A stretch of DNA of 64,000 nucleotides, taken from NCBI RefSeq assembly GCF_014202075.1, contig NZ_JACHFZ010000001.1, forward strand, positions 124,001 through 188,000, read 5' to 3'. Positions 25,845 to 35,991 of this stretch are shown here, piece after piece. Position numbers and translations under genes: made by a program. Every line of letters begins with the position of its first letter. Within the stretch, counting starts at the first letter, position 1. This stretch comes from Brevundimonas basaltis. GTDB taxonomy: Bacteria; Pseudomonadota; Alphaproteobacteria; Caulobacterales; Caulobacteraceae. The notes under the pieces are model-generated. The model was not told the origin of the DNA. It was given only the letters and a program-made list of their open reading frames with translations, and ran no database searches.

Positions 25845-28800
25845 TTGAAGACCCAAACCATCAAGCAGCGTTTGCTGCACTCGACCATGATTGGCGGAAC
25901 GGCGCTTATGGCGCTGGTGGCGGCTCCGGCCGTCACCCTGATGACGCCCTCGGTCGCCATCGCGCAAAACCTGACCCAGGGCGCCGTCGCCGGCACCGTG
26001 ACCAACCAGGCCGGCACGCCGGTCGCCGGAGCCGAAGTTTCGCTCCGTTCGGTCAGCCAGGGCTTCACGCGCTCCTTCACCACTGACGCTTCGGGCAGCT
26101 TCCGCGCCGTGGCCCTGCCGCAGGGCCAGTATGAAGTGGTCGTCAACGCCTCGGGCTACAACTCGCTGACCGACACCGTCTCGGTCGGTTCGGGCGGCAC
26201 CGCCCAGCTGACGCTGACCATGGGCGCCTCGGCCGACAACGCCACGCAGATCGACGAAGTCGTCGTCGTCGGCGTGCGCCGCGCTGTTTCGGAGTTCGAC
26301 GCCACCACGACGGGCCTGACGGTCAACGTCGAGGAGCTGTCGCGCACTGTTCCGATCGCGCGCGACGCCGGCGCCGTGGCCCTGCTGGCTCCGGGTGTGA
26401 CCGCGTCTGACAACGCCTTCGGCAACATTCCGACCATCGGCGGCGCTTCGGCCGGTGAGAACACCTACTTCATCAACGGTCTGAACATCACGAAATTCCG
26501 GGACTTCACCGGTTCGTCGACCGTTCCGTTCGAATTCTACCAGACGCTCGAGACCAAGACCGGCGGCTACTCCTCGGAGTTCGGCCGCGGCACCGGCGGC
26601 GTGCTCAACGGCACGACCAAGTCGGGCGGCAACGAGTGGGAGTTCGGCATCACCGCCTACTGGCAGCCGGACAGCCTGACCGAAGACTCGCCGGATACCT
26701 ATCTGGCGCAGAACAAGTTCGACGAGCGCGAGTCGACTGATGTCATCTTCGACTTCGGCGGCCCGATCATCCAGGACCGTCTGTTCATCTTCGGCCTGTA
26801 CAACTGGCGTGACCGCGAATCCGTCAACATCGGCTCCACGACCGTCGATCCGGCCTTCGGCGCTGGCGCCAACGGCACCGTCGTCACCTCCAACGATCCG
26901 TTCTACGGCGCCAAGGTCGACTTCCTGGTCACCGACGATCACCGTCTCGAGTTCACCTACTTCTCCGACGAGCAGGAGCAGGAAACCCGCAACATCTTCG
27001 TCAACGCCAACGGCGACGAAGTCGGCGAGTTCACGCCCTCGACCTTCAAGTTCGGCGGTGAGAACTGGATCGCGCGCTATACCGGCGTGTGGACCGACTG
27101 GCTGACGACCTCGATCGCCTACGGCGTCAACGAGTACAACGAGTACAACTCGTCGCCCGGCGACTCCGGCGCCCTGATCACGGACCAACTGCCGGGCTTC
27201 CCGCGCCGCGGTACGTGGGGTGTGGGTCAGCCTTCGGTGAACGAGGACGAGCGCACCATCCTGCGCGCCGACGTCGACATCTATGCCGACTTCTTCGGCG
27301 CTCACCACTTCCGCGTCGGCATCGACCAGGAGAAGCTCGAGGCCTACCAGGAGCTCGACTATTCGGGTCAGGGCTACAACTACTGCCGGCCGGGCGGGAT
27401 CACCCCGACCATTGCCTGCACCGGTGAAGTCACCGGCGGCATCTGGTACCGCTACGAGCAGCCGTTCACGGCCGCCAACGCTCCGGCGGGACGTCCCGAT
27501 CTCATCGGCAGCCCGCGTCGGGTCCGCATTCGCGCGTACGACAACGACGGCGGCTGGACCTCGACCCAGAACGCCTACTACCTCCAGGACTCCTGGAAGG
27601 TTACGGATCAGTTGACCCTGAACCTTGGCATCCGCAACGAAGGCTTCGAGAACGAGAACATCGACGGCGTGGCCTTCGTCGACCTGCAGGACCAATGGGC
27701 TCCGCGTCTCGGCGCGACCTACGACGTCTTCGGCGACGGCGAAGCCAAGCTGTTCGGCTTCTATGGTCGTTACTTCCTGCCGGTCGCGGTCAACACCAAC
27801 CAGCGTCTGGCCGGCGCCGAGTTCTTCATCCAGGACCGCTGGTTCCTCGACGTGACGACCGGTGGTCCGAACGACGTGAACCGTGACGGCATTCACGACG
27901 TCACGGACGAGCCGATCCTCGGATCCTTCATTTCCGGCGGCACCTTCGCTGACGGGACGACACGCCCGATCTCGACCCAGGTCGATAAGGAAATCGACCC
28001 GATGTACGTGGACGAGTTCATCCTCGGCTACGAGCAGCGCGTGTTCGGCGACTGGACCATGGGCATCAAAGGCACGTACCGCGAACTGGGTACGGCCATC
28101 GACGACGTCGCCATCGACGCCGCCGTGCTTGAGTACTGCGAAGCGGCGGGCGGCGGCCTCTCGGCGGCCATCTGCTACAACGTCTGGTACGGCTTCCACC
28201 AGTACGTCCTGACCAACCCGGGCGAAGACATGGTCATCACGCTCTCGGGCGCCGACCTGTCTCGCGCCACGGGCGGGGCGATCACCCAGGATCGGGAAGT
28301 CACGCTGACGGCTGATCAACTGGGCTATCCGGCTCCGGATCGCACCTACAAGGCGGTCGAGCTCTCGCTCGAGAAGCCGTTCGACGGCGTCTGGGGCGGT
28401 CGCTTCAGCTACGTCTGGTCGGAAAGCAAGGGCAACTACGAAGGCGCCCTGAAGTCCGACAACGGCCAGGTCGACCCCGGCCTGTCGCAGGACTTCGACC
28501 AGCCCGGCCTGACCGACAACTCGTACGGCTTCCTCCCGAACCACCGCGAACACACGTTCAAGGCGTTCGGCGCCTGGCAGGCGACTCCGGCCCTGAATAT
28601 CGGCGCCAACCTGCTGATCCAGTCGCCGCGCAAGTTCGGCTGTCAGGGCGTGCACCCGACCGACTTCTTCGCCTCCCTCTACGGGCCGGCGTCGTGGTTC
28701 TGTCAGGGCGTCGCCACGCCGCGCGGTGAGTCGTTCGAAAGCGACTGGCTCAAGGTCCTCGACCTGACCTTCGCCTACGATCTGGCGGAAGTCTTTGAAA

Positions 28801-28979
28801 TCCCGGGCGACAGCCTCGTGCTGCGCGCCGACGTGTTCAACGTCTTCGACTTCCAGTCGGAGCAGGATTTCAATGAGTTCGGCGATCTGAACGCCAGCGA
28901 TCCGGATCCGAACTACGCTCGGGTCACGGCCTATCAGGCTCCGCGCTCCGTGCGCTTCAGCCTGGCCTACCGCTTCTAG
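25845..28979 (+). CDS. TonB-dependent receptor, Oar-like
   Basis: A 1044-residue outer-membrane protein. The signal peptide runs to about residue 41 (ending SVAIAQ). A carboxypeptidase-regulatory-like domain follows (about 45-128: GAVAGTVTNQAGTPVAGAEV), then IDEVVVVGVRRA at the plug start, and the plug and 22-strand barrel to the C-terminal Phe of SLAYRF, the BAM signal. Oar-type receptors of this build take up large or proteinaceous substrates, or act in surface functions. The start is TTG at 25845 with a strong AGGAGG eight bases upstream; starting at the internal ATG would lose the signal's basic N-terminus. The substrate is unknown. Confidence 0.93.
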   Translation: MKTQTIKQRLLHSTMIGGTALMALVAAPAVTLMTPSVAIAQNLTQGAVAGTVTNQAGTPVAGAEVSLRSVSQGFTRSFTTDASGSFRAVALPQGQYEVVVNASGYNSLTDTVSVGSGGTAQLTLTMGASADNATQIDEVVVVGVRRAVSEFDATTTGLTVNVEELSRTVPIARDAGAVALLAPGVTASDNAFGNIPTIGGASAGENTYFINGLNITKFRDFTGSSTVPFEFYQTLETKTGGYSSEFGRGTGGVLNGTTKSGGNEWEFGITAYWQPDSLTEDSPDTYLAQNKFDERESTDVIFDFGGPIIQDRLFIFGLYNWRDRESVNIGSTTVDPAFGAGANGTVVTSNDPFYGAKVDFLVTDDHRLEFTYFSDEQEQETRNIFVNANGDEVGEFTPSTFKFGGENWIARYTGVWTDWLTTSIAYGVNEYNEYNSSPGDSGALITDQLPGFPRRGTWGVGQPSVNEDERTILRADVDIYADFFGAHHFRVGIDQEKLEAYQELDYSGQGYNYCRPGGITPTIACTGEVTGGIWYRYEQPFTAANAPAGRPDLIGSPRRVRIRAYDNDGGWTSTQNAYYLQDSWKVTDQLTLNLGIRNEGFENENIDGVAFVDLQDQWAPRLGATYDVFGDGEAKLFGFYGRYFLPVAVNTNQRLAGAEFFIQDRWFLDVTTGGPNDVNRDGIHDVTDEPILGSFISGGTFADGTTRPISTQVDKEIDPMYVDEFILGYEQRVFGDWTMGIKGTYRELGTAIDDVAIDAAVLEYCEAAGGGLSAAICYNVWYGFHQYVLTNPGEDMVITLSGADLSRATGGAITQDREVTLTADQLGYPAPDRTYKAVELSLEKPFDGVWGGRFSYVWSESKGNYEGALKSDNGQVDPGLSQDFDQPGLTDNSYGFLPNHREHTFKAFGAWQATPALNIGANLLIQSPRKFGCQGVHPTDFFASLYGPASWFCQGVATPRGESFESDWLKVLDLTFAYDLAEVFEIPGDSLVLRADVFNVFDFQSEQDFNEFGDLNASDPDPNYARVTAYQAPRSVRFSLAYRF

Positions 28980-29003
28980 AGCGGTCGGAGAGACAGACTA
29001 TCG

Positions 29004-29034
29004 GGCGGCGGACCTTCGGGTCCGCCGCCTTTTT
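29004..29034 (+). terminator. Terminator after the TonB receptor
   Basis: A perfect 11-bp stem (GGCGGCGGACC / GGTCCGCCGCC) with a TTCG tetraloop is followed by TTTTT. It is one of the strongest terminators in the window. Confidence 0.9.
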
Positions 29035-29127
29035 CTTTGCGCCGGCGCGGTCATGGAAAAACCATTGCGGCGTCTGAAGCGTTGCGGCATCCGAACCCTG
29101 CCAAGTGCGTCTGTTCCCGGAGTTCCC

Positions 29128-29670
29128 ATGTTCGCCAGCCTCGCCTTCGCCGCCGCGCTCGCCGCCCACGCCACGCCCGCCGTCAGCCAGGACGGCCCGA
29201 TCGTCACCGCCGCCCCCGCCTCGGGCGAGAACGCCGACGCCCGGCGCTTTCGCGAGGCCGTGGCCTACGCCAATCCGCTGCCGCGCGGCGCGCCCGAGGC
29301 CGACTATCCGCTGGTGGCCTGGTGCGAGGCGCTGGTGAACGGCCACGTCGCGCTCGGCGAGACGCTGACATCCGCTGACGACCTGGACCGCGACATCATC
29401 CGGCTCGGCCGGCTCGAGGCCGCCGACTTCCGCTCGGCGCTCGACGCCGCCGCGCCGCGCCAGTCGGCCGCCAGCCGCGCCGCCGCCGAAGCCGCTGCCG
29501 CCGAGGCGAGCGCCAAATGGACCCCGCTGAGGGGCCAGGACGAGGCGGTGCGCAGTCAGGCCTTCGGCCTGTTCTTCGGCCTGCCCGGTCGATGCGAACA
29601 CGCCGCCCGCCGTCTGCGCGACAACGTCACCACCCCGCCGGCGACCCCGGAAGAGGTGGGGCTGGAGTAG
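29128..29670 (+). CDS. Secreted hypothetical protein, 180 residues
   Basis: The ATG at 29128 starts a signal peptide (MFASLAFAAALAAHATPAVS). The mature part is Ala-rich and largely helical, with an Ala/Glu run at about 130-145 and two cysteines (WCEALVNG and GRCEHAA) that could form a disulfide. There is no recognised domain. The longer frame from 29053 would put an Arg-rich stretch ahead of the signal and is less likely. It follows the receptor terminator, so it has its own promoter. Confidence 0.7.
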   Translation: MFASLAFAAALAAHATPAVSQDGPIVTAAPASGENADARRFREAVAYANPLPRGAPEADYPLVAWCEALVNGHVALGETLTSADDLDRDIIRLGRLEAADFRSALDAAAPRQSAASRAAAEAAAAEASAKWTPLRGQDEAVRSQAFGLFFGLPGRCEHAARRLRDNVTTPPATPEEVGLE

Positions 29671-29672
29671 GC

Positions 29673-29737
29673 GAGGAATTCGGCGACGGATTCGTGGGGA
29701 ATTCGGCGACGGCTGGCGAGGAATTCAGGGACGACGG
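29673..29737 (+). repeat. Three imperfect direct repeats around GAATTC
   Basis: GAGGAATTCGGCGACGG (29673-29689), GGGGAATTCGGCGACGG (29696-29712) and GAGGAATTCAGGGACGA (29718-29734) recur about every 22 bases in the gap between the secreted protein and metH. Each has an EcoRI-type hexamer at its core. The role is unknown; a small regulatory or REP-like element is possible. Confidence 0.6.
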
Positions 29738-29754
29738 GGACTGCTGCCCCCGGC

Positions 29755-32412
29755 CTATGCCGCCGCCGCCCGCGCCGGATCGTAGTTGAGGATCGGACCC
29801 AGCCAGCGTTCGGCCGTCGCCACGTCCCAGCCCTTGCGGCGGGCGTAGTCCTCGACCTGGTCGCGGTCGATCTTGCCGACGCCGAAATAGTGGCTCTCCG
29901 GATGGCCGAAATAGAGACCCGAGACCGAGGCCGGCGGGGTCATGGCGAATGACTCGGTCAGCTGCATTCCCGCGTTCTTTTCAGCCTGCAACAGCCTGAA
30001 CAGCGTCGCCTTCTCGGTGTGATCAGGCTGCGCCGGATAGCCGGGCGCCGGCCGGATGCCTTGATACTGTTCGGCGATCAGATCCTCGACGGTCGTCGTC
30101 TCGTCGGGCGCATAGCCCCACAGCTCCGTCCGCACCTTCTTGTGCAGCGCCTCGGCGAAGGCCTCGGCCAGACGGTCGGCGAGCGCCGTGGCCAAGATGG
30201 CGGAATAATCGTCACCGGCGTCCTTGAGCCGCTTGGCGATCTCCAGTTCGCCATGGCCGGCGGTGACCGCGAATGCGCCGATATAGTCGCGGCCCTCTCC
30301 GGCGACGAAGTCCGACATGGCGAGGTTGGGCTTGCCGTTCGCCTTCTTGATCTGCTGGCGCAGGGTGTGGAAGCGGGCGATTTCGTCGGTGCGGCTCTCG
30401 TCGGCATAGACAGCGATGTCGTCGCCAACGGCGTTTGCCGGCCAGAAGCCGACCACGCCCCGCGCCGTGAACCAGCGCTCGTCGACGATCCGCTTCAGCA
30501 TCGCCTGCGCGTCCCTGAACAGATCGCGCGCAGCCTCGCCGACGATGTCGTCCTCAAGGATCAGCGGATAGCGGCCGATCAACTCCCAGCTGGCGAAGAA
30601 GGGCGTCCAGTCGATGTGGTCGGCCAGATCGCCCAGGTCCCAGCTGTCGAAGGCGCGCACGCCGAGGAAGGACGGAACCGGGGGCAGGGGCGTTGCCGGG
30701 TCCGGCTGGAAGCGGTTCTGGCGCGCGGCTGTCAGCGCCGCCCGCGCCTTGACCTCCTGACCCCGGGCATACTGGTCGCGGATGCGGACGTATTCTTCGC
30801 GCGTGGCGGCCTCGTTCTTCGCCCGCTCGGTCTTCGACAGCAGGCCGGAGACGACGCCCACGGCCCGGCTGGCGTCGATCACATAGGTGGTCGAACCGGC
30901 GCGATAGCCAGGCTCGATCTTGACCGCCGTATGGGTGCGGCTGGTGGTCGCGCCGCCGATCAGCAGGGGAATATCAAAGCCCCGCCGCTCCATCTCGCGC
31001 GCGACGAAGGCCATCTCGTCCAGCGACGGCGTGATCAGGCCCGACAGGCCGACGATGTCGACCTTGTGCTCGATCGCTGCGTCGAGGATGCGGTCGGCCG
31101 GGACCATTACGCCCAGATCGACGACCTCATAGTTGTTACACTGCAGGACGACACCGACGATGTTCTTGCCGATGTCGTGGACATCACCTTTCACCGTGGC
31201 CATCAGGATCTTGCCGTTGGTGGTCCGGGGCTGGCCCTCCTTCTCGGCCTCCATGAACGGTTCCAGCCAGGCTACCGCCTGCTTCATCACCCGCGCCGAC
31301 TTGACCACCTGCGGCAGGAACATCTTGCCCGAGCCGAACAGGTCGCCGACGACGTTCATCCCGTCCATCAACGGCCCTTCGATGACGTGCAGCGGCCGCT
31401 CCGAGGCCAGTCGCGCCTCTTCTGTGTCGGCCTCGATGAACTCGGTGATGCCGTGGACCAGCGCATGCTCGATCCGCTTGCCGACGGGGGCCTCGCGCCA
31501 TTTCAGATCAACGACCCGCGCCGCACCCTTCTCGCCCTTGTAGTCGGGCGCCATGTCCACCAGCCGCTCGGTGTTCGACACATTGGTCCGTTGGGGCCGG
31601 TTCAGGATCACATCCTCGACCGCCTCGCGCAGTTTCGGGTCGATGTCGTCATAGACCGGCAGGTCGCCGGCGTTGACGATGCCCATGTCCATGCCCGCCT
31701 GGATGGCGTGGTACAGGAAGACGCTGTGGATCGCCCGGCGCACCGGTTCATTGCCGCGGAAGCTGAACGATACGTTCGACACCCCGCCCGAGACCCGGGC
31801 CCAGGGCAGGGTGGCCTTGATGACCCGCGTCGCCTCGATGAAATCGACGGCGTAGTTGTCGTGCTCCTCGATCCCCGTCGCCACCGCGAAGATATTGGGG
31901 TCGAAGATGATGTCCTCGGGCGGGAAGCCGACCTCGTCGACCAGGATTCGATAGGCGCGGGTGCAGATCTCGATCTTGCGGGCGGCCGTGTCGGCCTGAC
32001 CGACCTCGTCGAAGGCCATGACCACGACGGCGGCCCCGTAGCGCAGGCATTTGACCGCCTGTTCGCGGAACTCGGCCTCGCCCGCCTTCATCGAGATCGA
32101 ATTGACGATCGGCTTGCCCTGAACGCATTTCAGCCCAGCCTCGATCACCTCCCATTTCGAGCTGTCGATCATCACCGGCACGCGGGCGATGTCGGGCTCG
32201 GCCGCTATCAGGTTGAGGAAGGTCCGCATGGCGACGGCGCCGTCCAACAGGCCCTCGTCCATATTGATGTCGATGATGGCCGCGCCCGCCTCGACCTGCT
32301 GGCGCGCCACATCCAATGCGGCGCCATAGTCGCCCTCGACGATCAGCTTCCGGAATTTGGCCGAGCCGGTGACGTTGGTCCGTTCGCCGACGTTGATGAA
32401 GGTGGGACGCAC
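29755..32412 (-). CDS. metH: Methionine synthase, C-terminal half (folate, B12 and activation domains)
   Basis: This 885-residue chain contains the three downstream modules of cobalamin-dependent methionine synthase. The pterin-binding domain runs about 1-290 ([25 protein letters not shown]). The cap and cobalamin domain run about 300-550, with D410-x-H412-x-x-G415 (the B12 lower-ligand motif GDVHDIGKN) and [13 protein letters not shown]. The SAM-dependent reactivation domain runs about 590-880 (ending near [18 protein letters not shown]). The homocysteine-binding module is the separate preceding gene. The start is a GTG within TAGTG, a one-base overlap with that gene's stop, so translation is probably coupled. 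Splitting of MetH at this point is known in Caulobacter relatives. Confidence 0.95.
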   Translation of the reverse strand: MRPTFINVGERTNVTGSAKFRKLIVEGDYGAALDVARQQVEAGAAIIDINMDEGLLDGAVAMRTFLNLIAAEPDIARVPVMIDSSKWEVIEAGLKCVQGKPIVNSISMKAGEAEFREQAVKCLRYGAAVVVMAFDEVGQADTAARKIEICTRAYRILVDEVGFPPEDIIFDPNIFAVATGIEEHDNYAVDFIEATRVIKATLPWARVSGGVSNVSFSFRGNEPVRRAIHSVFLYHAIQAGMDMGIVNAGDLPVYDDIDPKLREAVEDVILNRPQRTNVSNTERLVDMAPDYKGEKGAARVVDLKWREAPVGKRIEHALVHGITEFIEADTEEARLASERPLHVIEGPLMDGMNVVGDLFGSGKMFLPQVVKSARVMKQAVAWLEPFMEAEKEGQPRTTNGKILMATVKGDVHDIGKNIVGVVLQCNNYEVVDLGVMVPADRILDAAIEHKVDIVGLSGLITPSLDEMAFVAREMERRGFDIPLLIGGATTSRTHTAVKIEPGYRAGSTTYVIDASRAVGVVSGLLSKTERAKNEAATREEYVRIRDQYARGQEVKARAALTAARQNRFQPDPATPLPPVPSFLGVRAFDSWDLGDLADHIDWTPFFASWELIGRYPLILEDDIVGEAARDLFRDAQAMLKRIVDERWFTARGVVGFWPANAVGDDIAVYADESRTDEIARFHTLRQQIKKANGKPNLAMSDFVAGEGRDYIGAFAVTAGHGELEIAKRLKDAGDDYSAILATALADRLAEAFAEALHKKVRTELWGYAPDETTTVEDLIAEQYQGIRPAPGYPAQPDHTEKATLFRLLQAEKNAGMQLTESFAMTPPASVSGLYFGHPESHYFGVGKIDRDQVEDYARRKGWDVATAERWLGPILNYDPARAAAA

Positions 32413-33506
32413 TACGCTACCAATTCAAAGGGTTCGAGGCCGGACAGGCGCATCGCCACCGGCCGTTCCGGAATTTCGCGCGGCTTCAGCGGTGCGACTT
32501 CTTCCGCTACGTGCCGGATATGCTCCGGCGTCGTGCCGCAGCAGCCGCCGACGATGTTGACCAGACCTGACGCGGCCCATTCCTCGATGAAGTGGGCGGT
32601 CTCATGCGGCTGCTCGTCATACTGGCCCATGGCGTTGGGCAGGCCGGCGTTGGGATAGGCCGCGACTAGGGTGTCGGCGACCCGGCTCAGCTCGGCGATG
32701 AACGGCCGCATCAGGTCGGCCCCCAGGGCGCAGTTGAAGCCGACGGCGAACGGCTTGGCGTGGCGCACGCTGTTCCAGAAAGCCTCGGCGGTCTGGCCCG
32801 ACAGGGTGCGGCCCGAACGGTCGGTGATGGTGCCCGAAATCCAGATCGGCAGGGCTTCCATGCCCTCGTCCTCAAGGTCCTTGATGGCCTTGATCGCCGC
32901 CTTGCAGTTCAGCGTGTCGGTGATGGTCTCGATCAGATAGAGATCGACGCCGCCCTCGTTCAGCGCCTTCACCTGATGGCGATAGGCGTCATAGACCTGA
33001 TCGAAGGTCACCAGCCGCGCGCCCGGATCGTTCACGTCCGACGACATCGACAGCATCTTGTTCAGCGGCCCGATCGAGCCGGCGGCGAAGCGCGGCTTGT
33101 GCGGCTCCTTCGCGGTCCAGCGGTCGGCGGCGGCGCGCGCCAGTCTCGCGCCTTCCAGATTGATGTCCCACACGGCGTCAGCGTCGAGCTTGTAGTCGTC
33201 CTGGGCGATAACCGTGGCCGAGAAGGTGTTGGTCTCGGAGATATCCGCCCCGGCGGCAAAATACTGGTCGTGCAGGCCGGCGATGACGTCCGGCCGGGTC
33301 AGGCACAGGATGTCATTGTTGCCCTTCATCTGTTCCTTCTCGTCATAGCCGTTGGCATTGACGAAGCGGTTGCCGCGGAAATCCTCTTCCGACAGTTCGT
33401 TGCGCTGGATCATCACGCCCCAGGCGCCGTCCAGAACCAGGATGCGTTCGCGCGCGGCGGCGTGCAACGCGGCGATGCGTTCGCTGCGGGGGAGGGGGGA
33501 CGCCAT
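32412..33506 (-). CDS. metH: Methionine synthase, N-terminal homocysteine-binding half
   Basis: A 364-residue homocysteine S-methyltransferase module, the first domain of MetH encoded as a separate polypeptide. The zinc ligands are visible: Cys259 (GFNCALG) and Cys322/Cys323 (GGCCGTTP). [13 protein letters not shown] and [12 protein letters not shown] are typical N-terminal segments. It needs the C-half for folate and B12 chemistry, so the two presumably assemble. It shares single bases with metF upstream (33506) and metH-C downstream (32412). Confidence 0.95.
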   Translation of the reverse strand: MASPLPRSERIAALHAAARERILVLDGAWGVMIQRNELSEEDFRGNRFVNANGYDEKEQMKGNNDILCLTRPDVIAGLHDQYFAAGADISETNTFSATVIAQDDYKLDADAVWDINLEGARLARAAADRWTAKEPHKPRFAAGSIGPLNKMLSMSSDVNDPGARLVTFDQVYDAYRHQVKALNEGGVDLYLIETITDTLNCKAAIKAIKDLEDEGMEALPIWISGTITDRSGRTLSGQTAEAFWNSVRHAKPFAVGFNCALGADLMRPFIAELSRVADTLVAAYPNAGLPNAMGQYDEQPHETAHFIEEWAASGLVNIVGGCCGTTPEHIRHVAEEVAPLKPREIPERPVAMRLSGLEPFELVA

Positions 33507-34456
33507 TACGCTACAGCCTTGTTCTCGCGCACGCCCAACACGCGGCAGATCGCATAGACCAGATCCGCGCGGTTCAGGGTGTAGAAATGGAAGTCTGCGA
33601 AGCCCTCTTCCTGCAGCCGGGCGCAGGTTTCGGCGGCCACCGAGGCGGCCAGCAACTTGCGGGTCTCGGGATCATCGTCCAGCCCATCGAAATGGGCCTT
33701 CAGCCATTCGGGAATACTGGCCCCGCAGGCGCCGCACATCCGCGTCAGCCCGGCGAAATTGGACACCGGCATGATCCCCGGGATCAGGGGAATGGTCACC
33801 CCCGCCGCCCGCACCCGGTCGCGGAAGCGCAGGAAGGCGTCGATGTCGAAGAAGAACTGGCTGACGGCCCGGGTCGCGCCGGCGTCGACCTTGGCCTTCA
33901 GCACCTCGATGTCGTGGACCATGGACGGACTCTCCGGATGCTGTTCCGGATAGACGCCCACGGTGATTTCGAAGCCGCCGACGCGGCTGATGGCCCGGGC
34001 CAGTTCGGTGGCGTTGGCGTAGCCGTCGGCCCGGGGGGTATAGGCCCCGCCGATGCCGGCCCCGCCCGGCGGATCGCCGCGCAGCGCCACAATGTGGTTC
34101 ACGCCGATCGCCTTGTAGTCGCGAATGACCTCGTCGACCTCGTCGCGGCTGGCCTCGACGCAGGTAAGGTGGGCCGCCGGCTTCAACGTTGTCTCCGTCA
34201 GCATCCGCTGAACGGTGCGGTGCGTCCGCTCCCGCGTCGACCCGCCCGCGCCATAGGTGACCGAGACGAATGCGGGCTCCAGCGGCGCCAGTCGGGTGAC
34301 GGCCTTCCACAGATTGGCTTCGGCCTCGTCTGACTTCGGCGGAAAGAATTCGAACGATACCCGGGGACGCGACGAGTCCTGACCGGCGCGCGCCACCGGA
34401 CCGAGGGGCGACAGCAGCAGCGCCCGGGCTTCCGCGAGGCTGAGGGAAGGCGTCAT
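33506..34456 (-). CDS. metF: 5,10-methylenetetrahydrofolate reductase
   Basis: A 316-residue flavoenzyme that makes 5-methyl-THF, the methyl donor used by Met[19 protein letters not shown] at the N-terminus carries the catalytic Glu region. [28 protein letters not shown] and [10 protein letters not shown] are family signatures, and [15 protein letters not shown] follows. The start overlaps the ArsR-methyltransferase stop by four bases (ATGA), and the stop overlaps the metH-N start by one. That gives a continuous operon for homocysteine remethylation. Confidence 0.96.
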   Translation of the reverse strand: MTPSLSLAEARALLLSPLGPVARAGQDSSRPRVSFEFFPPKSDEAEANLWKAVTRLAPLEPAFVSVTYGAGGSTRERTHRTVQRMLTETTLKPAAHLTCVEASRDEVDEVIRDYKAIGVNHIVALRGDPPGGAGIGGAYTPRADGYANATELARAISRVGGFEITVGVYPEQHPESPSMVHDIEVLKAKVDAGATRAVSQFFFDIDAFLRFRDRVRAAGVTIPLIPGIMPVSNFAGLTRMCGACGASIPEWLKAHFDGLDDDPETRKLLAASVAAETCARLQEEGFADFHFYTLNRADLVYAICRVLGVRENKAVA

Positions 34457-35415
34457 GCGACTTGCGCCCGGGCGTTGGCGGCCCGCTCGGCGGTCCAGAT
34501 GACCACGGTGAGACCGTCGGTGTCCGGAGGCAGGGCGATAGGCGCCGAAGGCGTCAGGCCGGCCCGGGTCAGCCAGCGCCGCATTTCGTCATCGGAGAAA
34601 CCGAGTCGGCGGTGCTGATATTCGTCCCGCAGGTGCTCCAGCGTGTGCGGGGCGAAGTCGACGATCAGCAACCGCCCGCCCGGCATGACCAGGCGCGCCG
34701 CCTCGGCCACCGCCGCCGTGGGATCGGCCAGGTAGTGCAGCACCTGATGCACCAGCACCAGATCGGCGGTCTGCTCCGGCAGCCGGGTCGCAAAAATGTC
34801 GCCGTGACGCAGCTCGACCTTGTCGAGCCCGGCCCGGGACACGTTGGCGCGGGCGATGTTGAGCATGTTCTGGCTGAGGTCGAGGCCGAGCGACATTTTG
34901 GCCTTCTTGCCCAGCAGGGTCAGCATCCGGCCCGAGCCGGTCCCGAGATCGACGACCCGATCAAACGGTCCGTCGCCCGCCGCCTTCAGGATCGCGGCCT
35001 CCACCGCCGCCTCGCAGACATAGAGCGAGCGGATCCGGTCCCACTGCGGGGCGATGCGCTCGAAATAGGCTCCGGCGGCGACCTCGCGGTCCTGCCGAAC
35101 CTCTTCCAGCCGCCGGTCGTCGGCCTCGCCGGCTCCGCTGTCGAGCACGTCCAGAACGGTATCGATCAGGCGGCGCGCCGGGGCGTCCGAGGTCAGGCGG
35201 TAGAACACCCGGGCCCCGTCGGGAAAGCGCTCGACCAGACCGGCGTCGGTCATCAGCTTCAGATGGCGCGAGACGCGCGGCTGGCTCTGGTCGAGGATGC
35301 GCGACAGTTCCATCACCGACAGCTCCTCGCCGGCGAGCAGCGACAACACCCTCAGCCGGGTCGGCTCGCCCGCCGCACGGAGGGCTTCGACGGTATGGTC
35401 GGCGGTCAGTGACAT
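34453..35415 (-). CDS. ArsR-family regulator fused to a SAM-dependent methyltransferase
   Basis: A 320-residue fusion. Residues about 1-95 are an ArsR winged helix (EPTRLRVLSLLAGEELSVME, QSQPRVSRHLKLMTDAGLV). Residues about 120-290 are a class I methyltransferase (VVDLGTGSGRMLTLLG, HGDIF, LVLVHQVLHYLADP). It heads the metF-metH operon and probably senses SAM or SAH through its methyltransferase fold, in the manner of the SahR-type methionine-cycle regulators. I chose the ATG at 35415, four bases past a perfect inverted repeat; a TTG at 35451 would place the operator inside the coding sequence. The -10-like TATATG close to the ATG suggests a leaderless mRNA. Confidence 0.9.
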   Translation of the reverse strand: MSLTADHTVEALRAAGEPTRLRVLSLLAGEELSVMELSRILDQSQPRVSRHLKLMTDAGLVERFPDGARVFYRLTSDAPARRLIDTVLDVLDSGAGEADDRRLEEVRQDREVAAGAYFERIAPQWDRIRSLYVCEAAVEAAILKAAGDGPFDRVVDLGTGSGRMLTLLGKKAKMSLGLDLSQNMLNIARANVSRAGLDKVELRHGDIFATRLPEQTADLVLVHQVLHYLADPTAAVAEAARLVMPGGRLLIVDFAPHTLEHLRDEYQHRRLGFSDDEMRRWLTRAGLTPSAPIALPPDTDGLTVVIWTAERAANARAQVA

Positions 35416-35418
35416 TCG

Positions 35419-35444
35419 ATCATATAAAGATATCCTTATATGAT
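35419..35444. promoter_or_regulatory. Operator of the methionine-cycle operon
   Basis: ATCATATAA, eight bases (AGATATCC), TTATATGAT: a perfect 9-bp inverted repeat, AT-rich in a high-G+C setting, three bases from the regulator's ATG. The architecture fits an ArsR dimer site overlapping the promoter. It may also influence the divergent EF-hand gene. Confidence 0.75.
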
Positions 35445-35523
35445 TATGCAAGCGGAATCCGCTGGCCAGACGCGAGGTTCGGGCACAAGCTGCCGGGTCG
35501 AGACGTCACCGGGGATCCCAGCC

Positions 35524-35991
35524 ATGACCCAATCCGCGAACAGCCTGGCGGCCGCCGTCGCCGTCCTCTGCCTGACCGCCCCCATGGCCCTGGCCCAGAC
35601 GCCGCCGGGCGGTGGCCGGGGTGGCGGCATGGGGCCGCCCCCGGCCCTGGCCGACGTGCCCGCCTGGGCGGGCCGCGTCTTCGATCGTCTCGACGCCAAC
35701 GCCGACGGCGCCGTCACCGGTGAAGAGCTGGCGGTGCTGAGCAGCGGTCCGGCCGCGGCCATGGGCGGCGGCCGCCTGCGCCGGATGATTTCCCAGTCCG
35801 ATTCCAGCAACGACGGCCGCATCTCGCGCGAGGAGCTGATCTTCGGAGCCGAACGCATGTTCCGGCGCATGGACGTCAACGGCGACGGCGTCCTGTCCGG
35901 CGATGAGCTGCCCCAGCCGCCAACGCCGCCGCGCGCGCCGAGCGTGCCGATGCCCCAGGGCGAGCCCATGCCATTCCCGGACTTTGATTAG
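35524..35991 (+). CDS. Secreted EF-hand protein
   Basis: A 155-residue exported protein: signal peptide to about residue 25 (MALAQ), a Gly-rich stretch, then three EF-hand loops at 57-68 (DANADGAVTGEE), 93-104 (DSSNDGRISREE) and 117-128 (DVNGDGVLSGDE), each with the Asp and terminal Glu ligands. It should bind calcium in the periplasm. The Pro-rich tail is likely disordered. It diverges from the methionine operon. The stop codon runs directly into a heptanucleotide repeat array. Confidence 0.85.
   Translation: MTQSANSLAAAVAVLCLTAPMALAQTPPGGGRGGGMGPPPALADVPAWAGRVFDRLDANADGAVTGEELAVLSSGPAAAMGGGRLRRMISQSDSSNDGRISREELIFGAERMFRRMDVNGDGVLSGDELPQPPTPPRAPSVPMPQGEPMPFPDFD

Noticed and set aside
25725-28655. 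A 976-residue open frame opposite the TonB receptor
   Set aside because: It is the antisense reading of a codon-biased high-G+C gene, with no family resemblance or ribosome-binding site. The same applies to long antisense frames over lon (13764-16301) and metH (30019-32658).
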